The notes under the pieces were generated by a model. The model was not told the DNA's origin. It worked only from the letters and a program-made list of their open reading frames with translations, and ran no database searches. Below, piece after piece: positions 18,437 to 28,351 of a DNA stretch of 64,000 nt. Numbering within the stretch: position 1 is the first letter of the stretch; every line of letters starts with the position of its first letter. The stretch comes from Anaerolineales bacterium (GTDB lineage Bacteria; Chloroflexota; Anaerolineae; Aggregatilineales; UBA2796), in contig JABTTZ010000001.1 of NCBI GenBank assembly GCA_015075625.1, positions 310,001 to 374,000 of the forward strand. Reading direction: 5' to 3'. The position numbers and the translations under genes were made by a program.

Positions 18437-21400
18437 TTAGTTATCCTCCATGTCAAGCTGCTCGAACAGCGACAACTGCATCGTTTCGGGTGTCTTGGCC
18501 TGCTCTGCCCGCCAGTGCCCGACCAGCGCCAGCGCACGCCCCGCCGCTTCCCTGATTGAAGCATTAGGGTCAACCTGGCTGTACCAGGTCAGGATCGCAT
18601 CGACGGACTTCTTGAGCTTGAACGTCTCTCGGTTGCTCAGTTCTTTGGTGATGTCGATCCCGCTGCCGGGCAGCGCCGCGCCGATCAGAAAATGCGCCTG
18701 ATCGAGGTCAGTCTTCAGCACCTTGCGGTTGCGACCCGGCGCGGTGAAGAAGGCGAAACGCTCACGGATCGGCTTCGCCTCGATAGTCGTGCCACGCGCT
18801 TCGATCCACCCTGCCGCTTCCAGCGCATCCTGCGACACCCCTGTACCGCGCAGGGTCTTGTGCAGCTCATCACGGGACATCGCGCTGCGGCTCTGGAAAA
18901 TGCGCAGATACAGCCGCGACATGGGTTCGGCGTTTTCCGGCGGACGGCGTACCGTGCCCTGTTCGAGCAGATCATCCAGCAGTTGGTTGATGCCGAGCAG
19001 CGCGTCGCGCACGCCCAGCGCCTGCCGATCTCCGGTGAGCACCTGCCCATAGTGGCGGCTGTAGAATTCGAGCGCTTTGCCACGCAGGATGACTCGCAGA
19101 TCGGAGTCGGGCAGCGTCTTGCCGTGGGTGTGTTCAAGGAGCAGCTTAAGGCGATTCACCTCATCCTTGACCCAGCGGCGCATCCCGGCGTAGCTCACGG
19201 GTTGGGGGTCGTCCAGCCGCTTGCGGCAGACATGAATAATGTCATACTCGATTTTCTGGCTGCCAAACTGCGCTTTATCGCCCTTTGTCTCGTCGCTGCG
19301 GATTGGGTAGGTAGCGACCAATACGAACCCTGCCTGAAACAGTGCCGCCAATACATTCGCCCAGGCGCGATCCTCATCGTGGTGGAAGGTAAATGCCATA
19401 AGGCCGCCTGGCTTGAGCAACTTGCCTGCCTGATACCAGCATTCCATGAGGGCATTCTGATAGAATTCCTCAGCAGGTGGGAGACGGAACGCCGAGTTAG
19501 GCGTTTTATCCTCCAACAATGGGCGTTTTTCTTCAGGGGTACGATCATCGGGGTGTTCTGCCCAGTTCTCGATGGCTTCAATTGACTTCGGCGTAAATTC
19601 CGGCTTGAAGTATTCCGCCTCTGACAGACCCGCATACCACTTCTGCAAAGGGATGCGCAGCCACACATAGAAAAAGTCTGCGAGGTCGGCATAGTTGATG
19701 TTGTCGCCGAATGGAGGATCAGTAACAACTAAATCCACCAGTCCTCGCGTGGCAAGATCGGCAAGGTCGGTTGAAGATTGGCAATACAATGTTGACACAG
19801 CAAACGGAACCGGATCGTCAGTTAAAATGCGATGGCTGGTGCGACTGTTGTCAAAGGCAACCTCCCATGCTTCGCTTGACCACTCTAATCCCTCAATACA
19901 TGCTTGGACGCATGACAACCAATTTCCACGCCCCAAATATCCCCATACCGAGTTCTCCAGAACCTGTTGCTTGGGATGATAATTGGGATTGGAAAACATC
20001 GGTTCAGGCGTATCACGCTGAGTATTCCAAAAAACGAACATATTCTGATTTCTCAGATACTGTTGAAACGCCCCCAGCGCTTGTTCGCGGACATCGAGTG
20101 CCCAATCGCCGCCGCCATTGGTGATTGCTCGCAGCAATTGGGCATGGACCAGCAGTTGGCGGGAGTTGAACATCTTCCACCAGTGCGTGTAGCCGTGACC
20201 CTGTATGTCCCAATGCGAAGTCTTCCAAGCATAGGGCAAAGCAGGATGAGGGAAATACGACTCCAAATCCGCGATGTTACGTGTTGCCCATTCAGTCTCC
20301 GCAGCAATCAGCTTCTCTACATCGCTATCATCGGGTGCTTTGAAATAACGTCCGGTGTAGTTGTAGCCCTCTAACGCGCATTGAGGACAATGGCATTGGA
20401 GAGCATATACCGCCATTGCCCCGGTATGATTGCTCGCCTTAACTGCTTCCAATACGTCTTGTTGGCGACCGCATGATTGACATGCAAACGCTGCTTTTGC
20501 GGGAATCGTTCCAATACGAGTCGTAATCCGCGAGCCATCGCTTAGGACAATCTCACGGGGTAAGCCGTAGCCTTTGCGGTCATCGCCATCCGCTTCGCTC
20601 GCACCTTCTTCACCTGCATCCGTGTCTTCATCATCAGGCGTGGTTTCATCCGCCAGTTTGATCCGCCCGCGCACCTCAATGAGACGCAGCCCTTCCATCC
20701 GAGCGCTGTACCAGCGGGCAGTGCTGTCGGGGTCTGCGCCTGCCCAGCCGCCCAAAGGCTGCCCATCCAGTTCACCGGGGGTGCCGCGCAGCCAGTCCGG
20801 GTGGATCAGCAGGTACATGTAGACATGGCGGGTCTCAATGCCGTAATCGCCCTTTTTGATGTCGCTCTGCCGCTGCACCTTCTTGTGTTTCTCCGCCACC
20901 TGTTTGATGCGTCGGCCCGCAAACGCCCCGCAGTGTGGGCAGCGCAGCCCCGGTTCGTCATCGATAGTTTCGATCAGTTCATTGATCCGGGCGGTCTTTT
21001 CGGCGCTGCTGCCCTTGCTGTAGTCCTTCAGCAGTTGGGCAAAAGCCTGTGTTGTCTCCGTAAAACTCGGTTCGTTATCGAGAACAACCCGCTCCACGCC
21101 GGGAGCCATGCGCGTTTCACCAAGCTCGATATGGAAGGCGCGTCCGCAGTCCGGGCATGAGGTAGGAATGAATGCGGTGGTGAGCTTCTTCTCGGCAACC
21201 ACCGGAGACTTAAACAGCGGCGTGCGGTGACCGTCTGCCTTGCAGGGGCCATGTTTAGCCCAGAAGGTGTAGATGATCTCCGGCCCATACCAGCGGTAGC
21301 GCTTGCGGTCTTCAGGCGGCAGAGTCAGTGGATCTACATCGGCTGGCAGATCAGTTTCAAGATCGATCCATTGGCCCTGATGTCCGCGCGGGCAGGTAGT

Positions 21401-22003
21401 CGTGTAGAACGGCTGAATCAGCGGCTTGACCTCGCGCTCAATGTGATCAAAAAACGCCTGCACCTGTTTGGGATCGCTGCACGCCAGTTCGTTTTTGGTC
21501 ACGAACCACGCCACCGGGTTCAGGTCGATGCCTGTCATCTGAAAGCCGAGACGCGCGCCTTCGACCATGGTCGTGCCGCCGCCCATGAAGGGTTCCAGCA
21601 CCCGCAGTTTTTTGAAGCTGCCCGCCTTCTGGTGGTTCGCGTAGTAGTGATCCCAGACCAGTTTGCCCGCTTTGGTGGGGTCTTCGGGCGCTTGGGTGGC
21701 CGCCGCGATCAGCAGGCTGCGAAAGACGCTGGATCGCCGCCGCGCCCACCACTTGGACATCTGGTAGATTGGCTTGCCTGCATTACCTTCCAGATTGGAG
21801 AGGGCGTTGATCGGCGCAATGGGAAAATCAACCTCCAGGCAAACGGGAGGTCGATTCGGGTCGTTAAAATCAGGCACGGGCAGCCGAATCGCCTTGCCGA
21901 GATTTGGCGGCTGGTAGGCGGGCGCTTTTTTGGTCTTGTCTTTTTCAACCTTCTTCAGCTCGTCCGGTTCAACCGGCATCAGCTCTTGCTGTTTATTCGC
22001 CAT
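18437..22003 (-). CDS. DUF1156 adenine-specific DNA methylase (PglX-like)
   Basis: A 1188-residue methylase starting at ATG 22003. The N-terminal DUF1156 region (LSNLEGNAGKPIYQMSKWWA) leads to SAM motif I EPFMGGGTT (139-145) and GIDLNPVAWF. Four Cys-rich zinc knuckles follow (CPDCGRAF, CPHCGAF, CQSCGRQQ, CHCPQC), then the catalytic motif DPPFGDN (D762) of amino-methyltransferases. This is the COG1743 architecture used as the modification enzyme in BREX type 3. Length is typical and no frame disruption is visible. It starts 11 bases after the PglZ stop. Confidence 0.85.
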   Translation of the reverse strand: MANKQQELMPVEPDELKKVEKDKTKKAPAYQPPNLGKAIRLPVPDFNDPNRPPVCLEVDFPIAPINALSNLEGNAGKPIYQMSKWWARRRSSVFRSLLIAAATQAPEDPTKAGKLVWDHYYANHQKAGSFKKLRVLEPFMGGGTTMVEGARLGFQMTGIDLNPVAWFVTKNELACSDPKQVQAFFDHIEREVKPLIQPFYTTTCPRGHQGQWIDLETDLPADVDPLTLPPEDRKRYRWYGPEIIYTFWAKHGPCKADGHRTPLFKSPVVAEKKLTTAFIPTSCPDCGRAFHIELGETRMAPGVERVVLDNEPSFTETTQAFAQLLKDYSKGSSAEKTARINELIETIDDEPGLRCPHCGAFAGRRIKQVAEKHKKVQRQSDIKKGDYGIETRHVYMYLLIHPDWLRGTPGELDGQPLGGWAGADPDSTARWYSARMEGLRLIEVRGRIKLADETTPDDEDTDAGEEGASEADGDDRKGYGLPREIVLSDGSRITTRIGTIPAKAAFACQSCGRQQDVLEAVKASNHTGAMAVYALQCHCPQCALEGYNYTGRYFKAPDDSDVEKLIAAETEWATRNIADLESYFPHPALPYAWKTSHWDIQGHGYTHWWKMFNSRQLLVHAQLLRAITNGGGDWALDVREQALGAFQQYLRNQNMFVFWNTQRDTPEPMFSNPNYHPKQQVLENSVWGYLGRGNWLSCVQACIEGLEWSSEAWEVAFDNSRTSHRILTDDPVPFAVSTLYCQSSTDLADLATRGLVDLVVTDPPFGDNINYADLADFFYVWLRIPLQKWYAGLSEAEYFKPEFTPKSIEAIENWAEHPDDRTPEEKRPLLEDKTPNSAFRLPPAEEFYQNALMECWYQAGKLLKPGGLMAFTFHHDEDRAWANVLAALFQAGFVLVATYPIRSDETKGDKAQFGSQKIEYDIIHVCRKRLDDPQPVSYAGMRRWVKDEVNRLKLLLEHTHGKTLPDSDLRVILRGKALEFYSRHYGQVLTGDRQALGVRDALLGINQLLDDLLEQGTVRRPPENAEPMSRLYLRIFQSRSAMSRDELHKTLRGTGVSQDALEAAGWIEARGTTIEAKPIRERFAFFTAPGRNRKVLKTDLDQAHFLIGAALPGSGIDITKELSNRETFKLKKSVDAILTWYSQVDPNASIREAAGRALALVGHWRAEQAKTPETMQLSLFEQLDMEDN

Positions 22004-22013
22004 ATTCACTCAA

Positions 22014-22973
22014 TTACTTCGCAGGTAGTCTTACAAACGGTACAGCCACTTCTAGGAGGCTCAGGCCGCCGTGACACAGGTTGGGAAAGCCACCTTGCAC
22101 GCTCCACTTACGCTGCCCAATGACCACATGCTGGTTATTCTCAGTCAGCACCAACGGCGGCATGAAGCGATTTTCCCAAACGGCGGAAGCGGGTTTCGTC
22201 CGAGAGGCGCTGAAGGTGTCGCGCATCAACTGGATGCTCTCTTTGTCGGTAATCTCATCCGAGAAGAGTTTGCTGGTTGCGTAACCATGATCACCGGTGA
22301 TGACCAGTTCACGACCCTGACGCATCCGATCCACAAGCGCCCAGAACCCGGCATCTTTGAGCATATCAGCAGCCTGTTTGTAGACTTGCTCTGGCGCTTT
22401 CTGCTCATGAATCAGGTCGTCAATGAAAGTGTGCCAGAGGAGGATGTTGTGTTCATAGGGCACGCTGCCCACGCAATCTTGAAAAGGCACACTCAGCACA
22501 TCGGTGTAGGTCTGCGCCAGCGCAAATCCACCCGGTTTGCCGTTGTTGGTCAGGCTGCTTCGTGTGGACGCACCCAGCGCCTGAGCAAAGCGATTGGTGT
22601 CCGATGGAACCTCTGATCCGGTTACGACAACCTCGATAGGTTGGATATTATGCGCCGCTGCACCCTCCAACAGCACGTGCAGTTCACGAAGGGATAGCGC
22701 ATCCAATATCAGGGTGGCGCGACCAGTTGCCGCTGGCTGTGCATACCAGCGTTTCAGGCGCGCTGCTGTGCGCTCTGCGCTGGCGGAGTACGCCTCCCAA
22801 AGCTCCCAACCGCTCTCCGCCAGCAGCCGATCAGGCGCGACGGTCTGGTTGTGGAGTTCTGTTGGAGACGTGGCCTGAACGGCAATGTCGTTCAGGTGTT
22901 GGAAAATCGCCTGCCATGCCTCCGTTGGCGTGGTCGCGCCCAGGATTACCTCTGTCCAGCCCAGCGCGTTCAT
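22014..22973 (-). CDS. Compact PglZ-domain protein
   Basis: A 319-residue protein of the alkaline-phosphatase-like PglZ family: LILDALSLREL around D91 fits the metal/nucleophile strand and TGDHGYA (D228, H229) is the characteristic PglZ DHG motif. PglZ proteins in established BREX systems are usually 650-900 residues; this one is essentially the catalytic core. It overlaps the DUF499 gene by four bases (ATGA), so stoichiometric co-translation is likely. PglZ is essential for BREX defence, though its substrate is unknown. Confidence 0.75.
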   Translation of the reverse strand: MNALGWTEVILGATTPTEAWQAIFQHLNDIAVQATSPTELHNQTVAPDRLLAESGWELWEAYSASAERTAARLKRWYAQPAATGRATLILDALSLRELHVLLEGAAAHNIQPIEVVVTGSEVPSDTNRFAQALGASTRSSLTNNGKPGGFALAQTYTDVLSVPFQDCVGSVPYEHNILLWHTFIDDLIHEQKAPEQVYKQAADMLKDAGFWALVDRMRQGRELVITGDHGYATSKLFSDEITDKESIQLMRDTFSASRTKPASAVWENRFMPPLVLTENNQHVVIGQRKWSVQGGFPNLCHGGLSLLEVAVPFVRLPAK

Positions 22974-25726
22974 CGGGACTCGTCCTCTTCGTTATAGGAG
23001 ATTTCGAGCAAAGCCCGCAAGGATGATGGTATGCGCGTGAGAATTTGTTTCAACTCCTGGACAGTCAGGTTGCCAAATTCCAGCTTGGCAGTCGTCAACC
23101 GCGTGCCGGAAGGCACATTCCAGCTTTCCAATTTACCCGCCAGATTGATACTGGTATTGGCGTCATCGGTACGTTGTGTTCTCACAACGGGCTGCTTCGG
23201 TATTGGCGTCGGGTCGGGTTGTACGGGCGGTACAACGACAACAGGTTGAGCGCCGCCGGGGACGGTTACAGATATGGGCGGGTTGGTTGATCCCGGCGTG
23301 GGTGCAGGTTGGGGTGGTGTGATCGGCGGTACAGTGACGGTTGTGCCGCCGACGGCTTCGGGCAGGGCGATTTGCACAGCCCTCAACTCCGAGCCAGAAC
23401 GGAAAGCACGGCTCTTGACATGGTTGTATGCTTGGTCGCTGGAAGTATGCTCGGTCAATCGGCGAATCCAAGCGCCGCCTACATTGAGCGCGATCTTGCC
23501 ATCGGCGGCCATGCGCATAATACGCTCATAGATGCGCGTATCTCCGAGGAAGGGAGTAGCTTCCTCAGCGGGCGAAGACGGCGGCTCGTAGAGATAATCC
23601 AGCACATCTCCAACGACTCCGGTATCTTTGGCGATTTCAAGGATGTAGTTCTCGAACGGCGCGAAATCGAATATCTCGTCGTTGATCTTGGCTTCTACCT
23701 GAGCCGGGATGTCCTCGCCCTGCGCATTGACACGTTCCCATGTAAAGCGGCAAGCTGCCGGATTCTGAAAATCCCAATGCTGCAAAATAGCGAAGCGGTC
23801 AAAGCGCGTTTTCAGCGAATCGCGCAGCGGCTTGTCGAACTTGTCCTTCAGGGCACGGTACTTGCCGTCATCCTTCCATGCGATTGAGGTTAGGAAAGAC
23901 CCACGGGCATTTTGGATCATGGTCTGATCAGTGTATATGCCTTGTGTTCCTGCCCCAAGCAGAAGGAACCTCACCGTATTGCGTCGCCGGGAAACATGAG
24001 CCTTGAGCCATTCCCCCAAGCCGAGAATACGCCCGTCAGCCTCAATCGTGACCGGATCGGGAATAACCAGCAATACCGGGCGATCCCAGCGGGCAGGCTG
24101 ATCCGCTTCGTCAACATCCTTCCAGGGGTCGCGCTGCCAGTTAGGGCCAAGTACGATGATCCGCGATGGTCGTTCTTTTGCCTCTGGAGAGAGGATCGAA
24201 CGGAATGTCTTTCGAATGTGGCTGATGTCTTCACCCGGAAAGACCTGACTCCCGATTGTCGCTACAGCGCCTGGCTCCCAAAGCTTGTTGTTGCGTGCAA
24301 TGGTGCGTACTCTGGTGGTGGGATTTTCTTCTAGTTCGAAGCGCAGACGCTCGTTCCCAATTTCACCCCCATGAATATTCGGGGCATGGTCTTCCAACTG
24401 ACTCAATTCGACACGGAAGGCATTGTCGTCTTGGGATGCGCTGCGGGTAATGTCAAGCTGAAGTTCCTGACGGGTCGCGCCGTTGTTCTTTCCTGACGAA
24501 AGGGAGCGCATCCACAGCGCGCTTACGAGTTCACGGGCATGGGGAACAGGCGCATTTGTCGAGGCAATGCTTTCAAGATTACGTTGCGCAACAGCCCGCA
24601 GTTTTTCCTGGTCAGCGGCTGTCGCAATCGAGTCAAGCAGTGTGGTTACGCCGCCTGAATCGTCATCAACAAAGAAATCGGCTGGTGTGATGACCGGTGA
24701 GTGCTCCCCTCGTGCGCGATACACTTGGGCCAAGATTCGGATCAGGTCACGTGTCTCCTGTGCCGCTTCTGCCATCAGAATCTGATCTTCAAGCAGTTCG
24801 AGCAGTTCTGGCGCGAAGGGCCATGCGCCGATAACCTCGCCCGTAATTCGATCTTGCTCAGACTGAGAGATCCCAGCATAACGTAGGCGAAAACGCTCTG
24901 ATGCGTAAGCATTAACAAGCGATCTGATCTCGGCCTGCGGTATGTTGCCTCGGTTCATGAACAACCGATGCAGCAACAATCGCTGCCTATCCTGACGGGC
25001 TGTCGGCCCCCGGAAATCCACAACTACGGGTGTGTTGCGATGAACCTGCTTAAATGCCTCAGTTTGGTTGTTCAATACCGAAATCACCAAAATGAGGTGT
25101 TCTGGTCTATCTTTGGAAAGCTCCGATAGAATCTGGATGAAATTTGAAGCGTTGGTCTGCCACTTGCGTCCTGCGGGATCATCATGTAGTCCATCAAACC
25201 ACTTCTGGAACTCGTCCAGAATCAGCGCAACGGGCTGTTCCTTGAACATGCGCTCCAGTAGCGAACGCGCAGGAAAAGGATTGCCGGATGCCTCGAACTC
25301 TCCCCTGTAATATTGGCCTCGCGGGTGCCGATCAAAGATCAGGTTCCACAGAAGGGGATATTCTTGATTGTGAACAGCTTCTGAAATAGCCTGATAGCCT
25401 CGCTGAATAGACAGTGAGGTCAGTGTGGGCGATCCAACACGGTTTCCCCAGTCTCGCACCCAAGGTTCCATTGTATCGGGGGAAGAAATCGCATGATGCA
25501 TCACCGCCATAATGTGCGATTTGCCACGTCCGCGATCTCCCATCAAGACGATGGGACGCCCCTCTCTGGTCACGCTGATCGCTTTCAAGGCGTTCTGGAT
25601 ATCCGTTGTGGGATACGTGATTTCCTGTATCCAACTCGGCGGACGCTGTTTCACGTCAGCCAACGCGATGGCGGTGCCCGGCGTCTGGGCGTTAAGAAAT
25701 TCAGGTCTGAGCTGAAGATTCAGCAT
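22970..25726 (-). CDS. DUF499 AAA+ ATPase (BrxC/PglY-like)
   Basis: A 918-residue ATPase. Walker A is GDRGRGKS (63-70), preceded by TTDIQNALKAI, and Walker B is PVALILDEFQKW. A Pro/Thr/Val-rich linker (about 815-865) precedes a short C-terminal domain. DUF499 proteins belong to the BrxC/PglY group of large BREX ATPases. First gene of the BREX-like operon, with AGAGG 11 bases before ATG; the 120-bp gap to the HU gene should hold the promoter, but I cannot place one convincingly. Confidence 0.8.
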   Translation of the reverse strand: MLNLQLRPEFLNAQTPGTAIALADVKQRPPSWIQEITYPTTDIQNALKAISVTREGRPIVLMGDRGRGKSHIMAVMHHAISSPDTMEPWVRDWGNRVGSPTLTSLSIQRGYQAISEAVHNQEYPLLWNLIFDRHPRGQYYRGEFEASGNPFPARSLLERMFKEQPVALILDEFQKWFDGLHDDPAGRKWQTNASNFIQILSELSKDRPEHLILVISVLNNQTEAFKQVHRNTPVVVDFRGPTARQDRQRLLLHRLFMNRGNIPQAEIRSLVNAYASERFRLRYAGISQSEQDRITGEVIGAWPFAPELLELLEDQILMAEAAQETRDLIRILAQVYRARGEHSPVITPADFFVDDDSGGVTTLLDSIATAADQEKLRAVAQRNLESIASTNAPVPHARELVSALWMRSLSSGKNNGATRQELQLDITRSASQDDNAFRVELSQLEDHAPNIHGGEIGNERLRFELEENPTTRVRTIARNNKLWEPGAVATIGSQVFPGEDISHIRKTFRSILSPEAKERPSRIIVLGPNWQRDPWKDVDEADQPARWDRPVLLVIPDPVTIEADGRILGLGEWLKAHVSRRRNTVRFLLLGAGTQGIYTDQTMIQNARGSFLTSIAWKDDGKYRALKDKFDKPLRDSLKTRFDRFAILQHWDFQNPAACRFTWERVNAQGEDIPAQVEAKINDEIFDFAPFENYILEIAKDTGVVGDVLDYLYEPPSSPAEEATPFLGDTRIYERIMRMAADGKIALNVGGAWIRRLTEHTSSDQAYNHVKSRAFRSGSELRAVQIALPEAVGGTTVTVPPITPPQPAPTPGSTNPPISVTVPGGAQPVVVVPPVQPDPTPIPKQPVVRTQRTDDANTSINLAGKLESWNVPSGTRLTTAKLEFGNLTVQELKQILTRIPSSLRALLEISYNEEDESR

Positions 25727-25845
25727 TGTAGTATCGGCCTCTGATTATCGTGTAACAAGTATTGGGTTATTGCACAAGCAAACAGGCGTGATGACAGATC
25801 AGGCACACCTTAAAAGCTGCCTGATTTTACCATGCTGCGGCGAGT

Positions 25846-26142
25846 CTAACGAATGGTGTTCAGACGCGATCTGAGTTTCTTGCTTGCTCTGACAATCAAT
25901 CTGCTGGTATGGCGTGGCGCACGGCGTAACTTGCCGCCGACCATGAGCTTACCCGCGTTCTCGCCCCTGTCCACCTGCTTCACCTCCAGCACGAGGAAGT
26001 TCTGAATCTCGATCCGCCCGCCGCTGGCGAGTGCTTCCGTCCAGACCTCGATAAGCGCTTCCAACATCCGCTGCACCTCGTGATTACGCAGGCGGGTGCG
26101 GCGTCCGATTTCGGCGACTGTCTTATTTTTGTCCAACGACAT
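25846..26142 (-). CDS. HU/IHF-family DNA-binding protein
   Basis: A 98-residue protein from ATG 26142, overlapping the VirD4 gene by 20 bases. It shows the HU pattern: N-terminal helices (VAEIGRRTRLRNHEVQRMLEALIEVW), GGRIEIQNFLVLEV, then a basic arm and tail. HU proteins bend DNA and could act in the relaxosome or in excision of the element. A degraded relative lies at 62575-62685 in the chromosome. Confidence 0.82.
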   Translation of the reverse strand: MSLDKNKTVAEIGRRTRLRNHEVQRMLEALIEVWTEALASGGRIEIQNFLVLEVKQVDRGENAGKLMVGGKLRRAPRHTSRLIVRASKKLRSRLNTIR

Positions 26143-28159
26143 CGATTTCCCTCTTTGCCGCGTCTCGACGGCGGCGCATCTCGCGGAGATTAGTGAACTG
26201 CGTTTCATTCCCGCCTGTACGTTTGTCCATTGCCTGCGCCCGTTCCATCGCTCGGATCGCAGCTTGCTCGAAGGTGGACTGCGTGTTTCCCTGCGGTTTA
26301 TCCGGCAAGGCGGGTGCGGAGATAGGTTTAGGAGTAATCGCTACGCCACGCTCTAAAAGCAGCGGCTCTTCTGGATTAGCAGCCTTGAACCGCGCTGTCC
26401 AGTCCTCCCGCTCGTAGAGGCGCGTCAGGCGTGCCGTGAGGATGACCTGCGTGGCGAAGGAAGGCTCCACGTAGCGAGCGAAGATCGTGCAGTTGCCCAT
26501 CTGCGGTGTGACCACTTCATCAACGGTCAGCAGCGGGCGCTGCCGCAAGTTACCCTTGTTCGGGTCAGGATTCGCGTCCACCGTCGCCGTGCCGGAAGCC
26601 TCGCTGTAGAACTTGGCGGTGTCGTGGTCGCAGCCGCCGTAGACGATCTGGGTCGCCAGTCCGGTGAATAACGCCTGGGTGCCCTCGTCGCCATAGATGA
26701 GGTGGAACTGCCCTTTCGTCTGTGCGCCTATCAATATGGAAATCCTTCGTTTCCGCACAAGGTTCACATCAGCCACGAGGCTGTCCAGCTTGCCAAGCGT
26801 CGGGAACTCATCCAGGATCACGCCGACGGGCATGGGCAGCGGCCCCTTGTTGCGTTCGCCGAGGGTATCCAGATCGAGCATGAGCTTGCGCAACGTCGCG
26901 CCGAGGTACGAAGCATAGACGGCGCGCATTCTGCCGGGGCAGGTCAGCACCACCACTGTTGGCTGCGAGACAATCAGATCGGCGTCAAAGTCTGAGGCAC
27001 TGGTGTTGGCCCGCACATCGGTGGATGCCCAACCCGTGAGCGCTGTCGCCAGGGTCGCCACCACATTCGAGGCCACCTTGCCGTCTGCGCCCACGCTGGC
27101 GATGAAGCTGTTCGCCAGCAGGGAGGCGTCATCTTTGCCCGCAGCCAGGGTCTCGGCCAGCTTCTTCAGGTCATTGAGCGCGTTGTAGATTTCGCCCAGA
27201 TTGTCGAACCGGATCAGGCACGCGGCCAGCAGCGCCGCCGCGCTGTCCGTCCAGAACTTGTTGTCACCCTGGGCGGAGGGCACCAACACGTCAGCAATTG
27301 CCCGCGCATCGGAGACATTCGCAATGCCTTCCGAAAGGTTGTAGCGCGGCCCGATGGAACTGGTTGGATCGTGAATGACGACCAGATGGCGCGTGACACG
27401 CGCGAACTTCATGACGTGCCCCGTGATCTCGCCCTGCGGGTCGGCCACGATGAGGCTGTGTCCGGCGAGCATCCGGTCAGCGATGACAGGCAGAATCACG
27501 CCTTGAGTCTTGCCGGAACCGGGGCCGCCGAGCGTCAAAATGCCACGCGCAGCATCTTCCCCGTTCAAGCAGAATTTGCCAAATCCGAAATCCAACCGCC
27601 GCTTGCCATCACCCCAAAATGCGCCAAGGAAGGTCACGCCGTCTTTGTCCTGGCGACGATAGCGGCGATATTCACGGCTGGAGCAGAAGTGCGACGATCC
27701 CATCTCGCCGCGCTTCACAACAGGCCGACGTAACCTGTCTACCCACTCGTGCAGCCATCCACCGCTGCGTAATGCGCTGTGCAGGCCGATGCTGACCATG
27801 ACGAGGGCAAAAATCAGCCCCATGCCGACCATGAAGACACGCATCGGATTGACCGTTGGCGGCGCGCCAGCAAGCAACAGGATAAAGTCATTTGTCGTGG
27901 CTCTGCCAACTTGTCGCACAAGGGCGAAGTTGCTGAACAGGTGGAGATACAGAGCGGATACGCCCAGATTGACGATGGCGTAGGCGCACAGCAGATACAG
28001 GCGGCGGCGACCTCTGAAGGATGCCGAGTCGCCTGTGCGCTGGATGCCCGCGCCAAGCAGTCCGGCGACGACAAGCGGCGTGGATACGGTCAGGCACAGG
28101 AGCGGTGTAAGGCAGCCGCCCAACAGCGCTTTCCCTTCAGTGAACAACCAGTAAAACAT
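26123..28159 (-). CDS. virD4: VirD4/TraG-family coupling ATPase
   Basis: A 678-residue type IV coupling protein. The N-terminal 120 residues hold about three hydrophobic segments; the ATPase domain has Walker A GGPGSGKT (211-218) and Walker B VGVILDEFPTLG (D450, E451). It links the relaxase-DNA complex to the secretion channel at the inner membrane. It sits inside a tight - strand operon with the relaxase upstream and an HU-like gene downstream, the usual mobilisation arrangement. It looks intact. Confidence 0.9.
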   Translation of the reverse strand: MFYWLFTEGKALLGGCLTPLLCLTVSTPLVVAGLLGAGIQRTGDSASFRGRRRLYLLCAYAIVNLGVSALYLHLFSNFALVRQVGRATTNDFILLLAGAPPTVNPMRVFMVGMGLIFALVMVSIGLHSALRSGGWLHEWVDRLRRPVVKRGEMGSSHFCSSREYRRYRRQDKDGVTFLGAFWGDGKRRLDFGFGKFCLNGEDAARGILTLGGPGSGKTQGVILPVIADRMLAGHSLIVADPQGEITGHVMKFARVTRHLVVIHDPTSSIGPRYNLSEGIANVSDARAIADVLVPSAQGDNKFWTDSAAALLAACLIRFDNLGEIYNALNDLKKLAETLAAGKDDASLLANSFIASVGADGKVASNVVATLATALTGWASTDVRANTSASDFDADLIVSQPTVVVLTCPGRMRAVYASYLGATLRKLMLDLDTLGERNKGPLPMPVGVILDEFPTLGKLDSLVADVNLVRKRRISILIGAQTKGQFHLIYGDEGTQALFTGLATQIVYGGCDHDTAKFYSEASGTATVDANPDPNKGNLRQRPLLTVDEVVTPQMGNCTIFARYVEPSFATQVILTARLTRLYEREDWTARFKAANPEEPLLLERGVAITPKPISAPALPDKPQGNTQSTFEQAAIRAMERAQAMDKRTGGNETQFTNLREMRRRRDAAKREIDVVGQK

Positions 28160-28160
28160 G

Positions 28161-28349
28161 CTATTTCTCCCCGTATCGGCGTGTCACACGGCGGCTTGTG
28201 AGATAGGACAGCACCACAAAGGTCAAACAGGCGAAGTACAGCGCTTCCCCTTTACCAAACCCCAAGGCACGGTAAAGCACGGTCGTAGCGCTGATGCAGG
28301 CGACCACCACGAGTAACCCATAGATCAATGGCATATGGCGACTCCGCAT
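28161..28349 (-). CDS. Small two-helix membrane protein
   Basis: A 62-residue protein starting at ATG 28349, just after the relaxase stop, with GGGAG eight bases upstream. Two transmembrane helices (about 6-26 and 34-50) and a basic tail (TSRRVTRRYGEK). Wedged between relaxase and coupling protein with only 1-2 bp gaps, it probably works with VirD4 at the membrane, but no family is recognised. Confidence 0.6.
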   Translation of the reverse strand: MRSRHMPLIYGLLVVVACISATTVLYRALGFGKGEALYFACLTFVVLSYLTSRRVTRRYGEK

Positions 28350-28351
28350 GT

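Noticed and set aside
18692-19585. 297-codon + strand frame inside the DUF1156 gene
   Set aside because: Antisense shadow; no ribosome site or family pattern.
15171-22003. DISARM system
   Set aside because: A SNF2 helicase and a methylase are present, but DrmA, DrmB (DUF1998) and DrmC (PLD) are absent, whereas PglZ and DUF499 are present.
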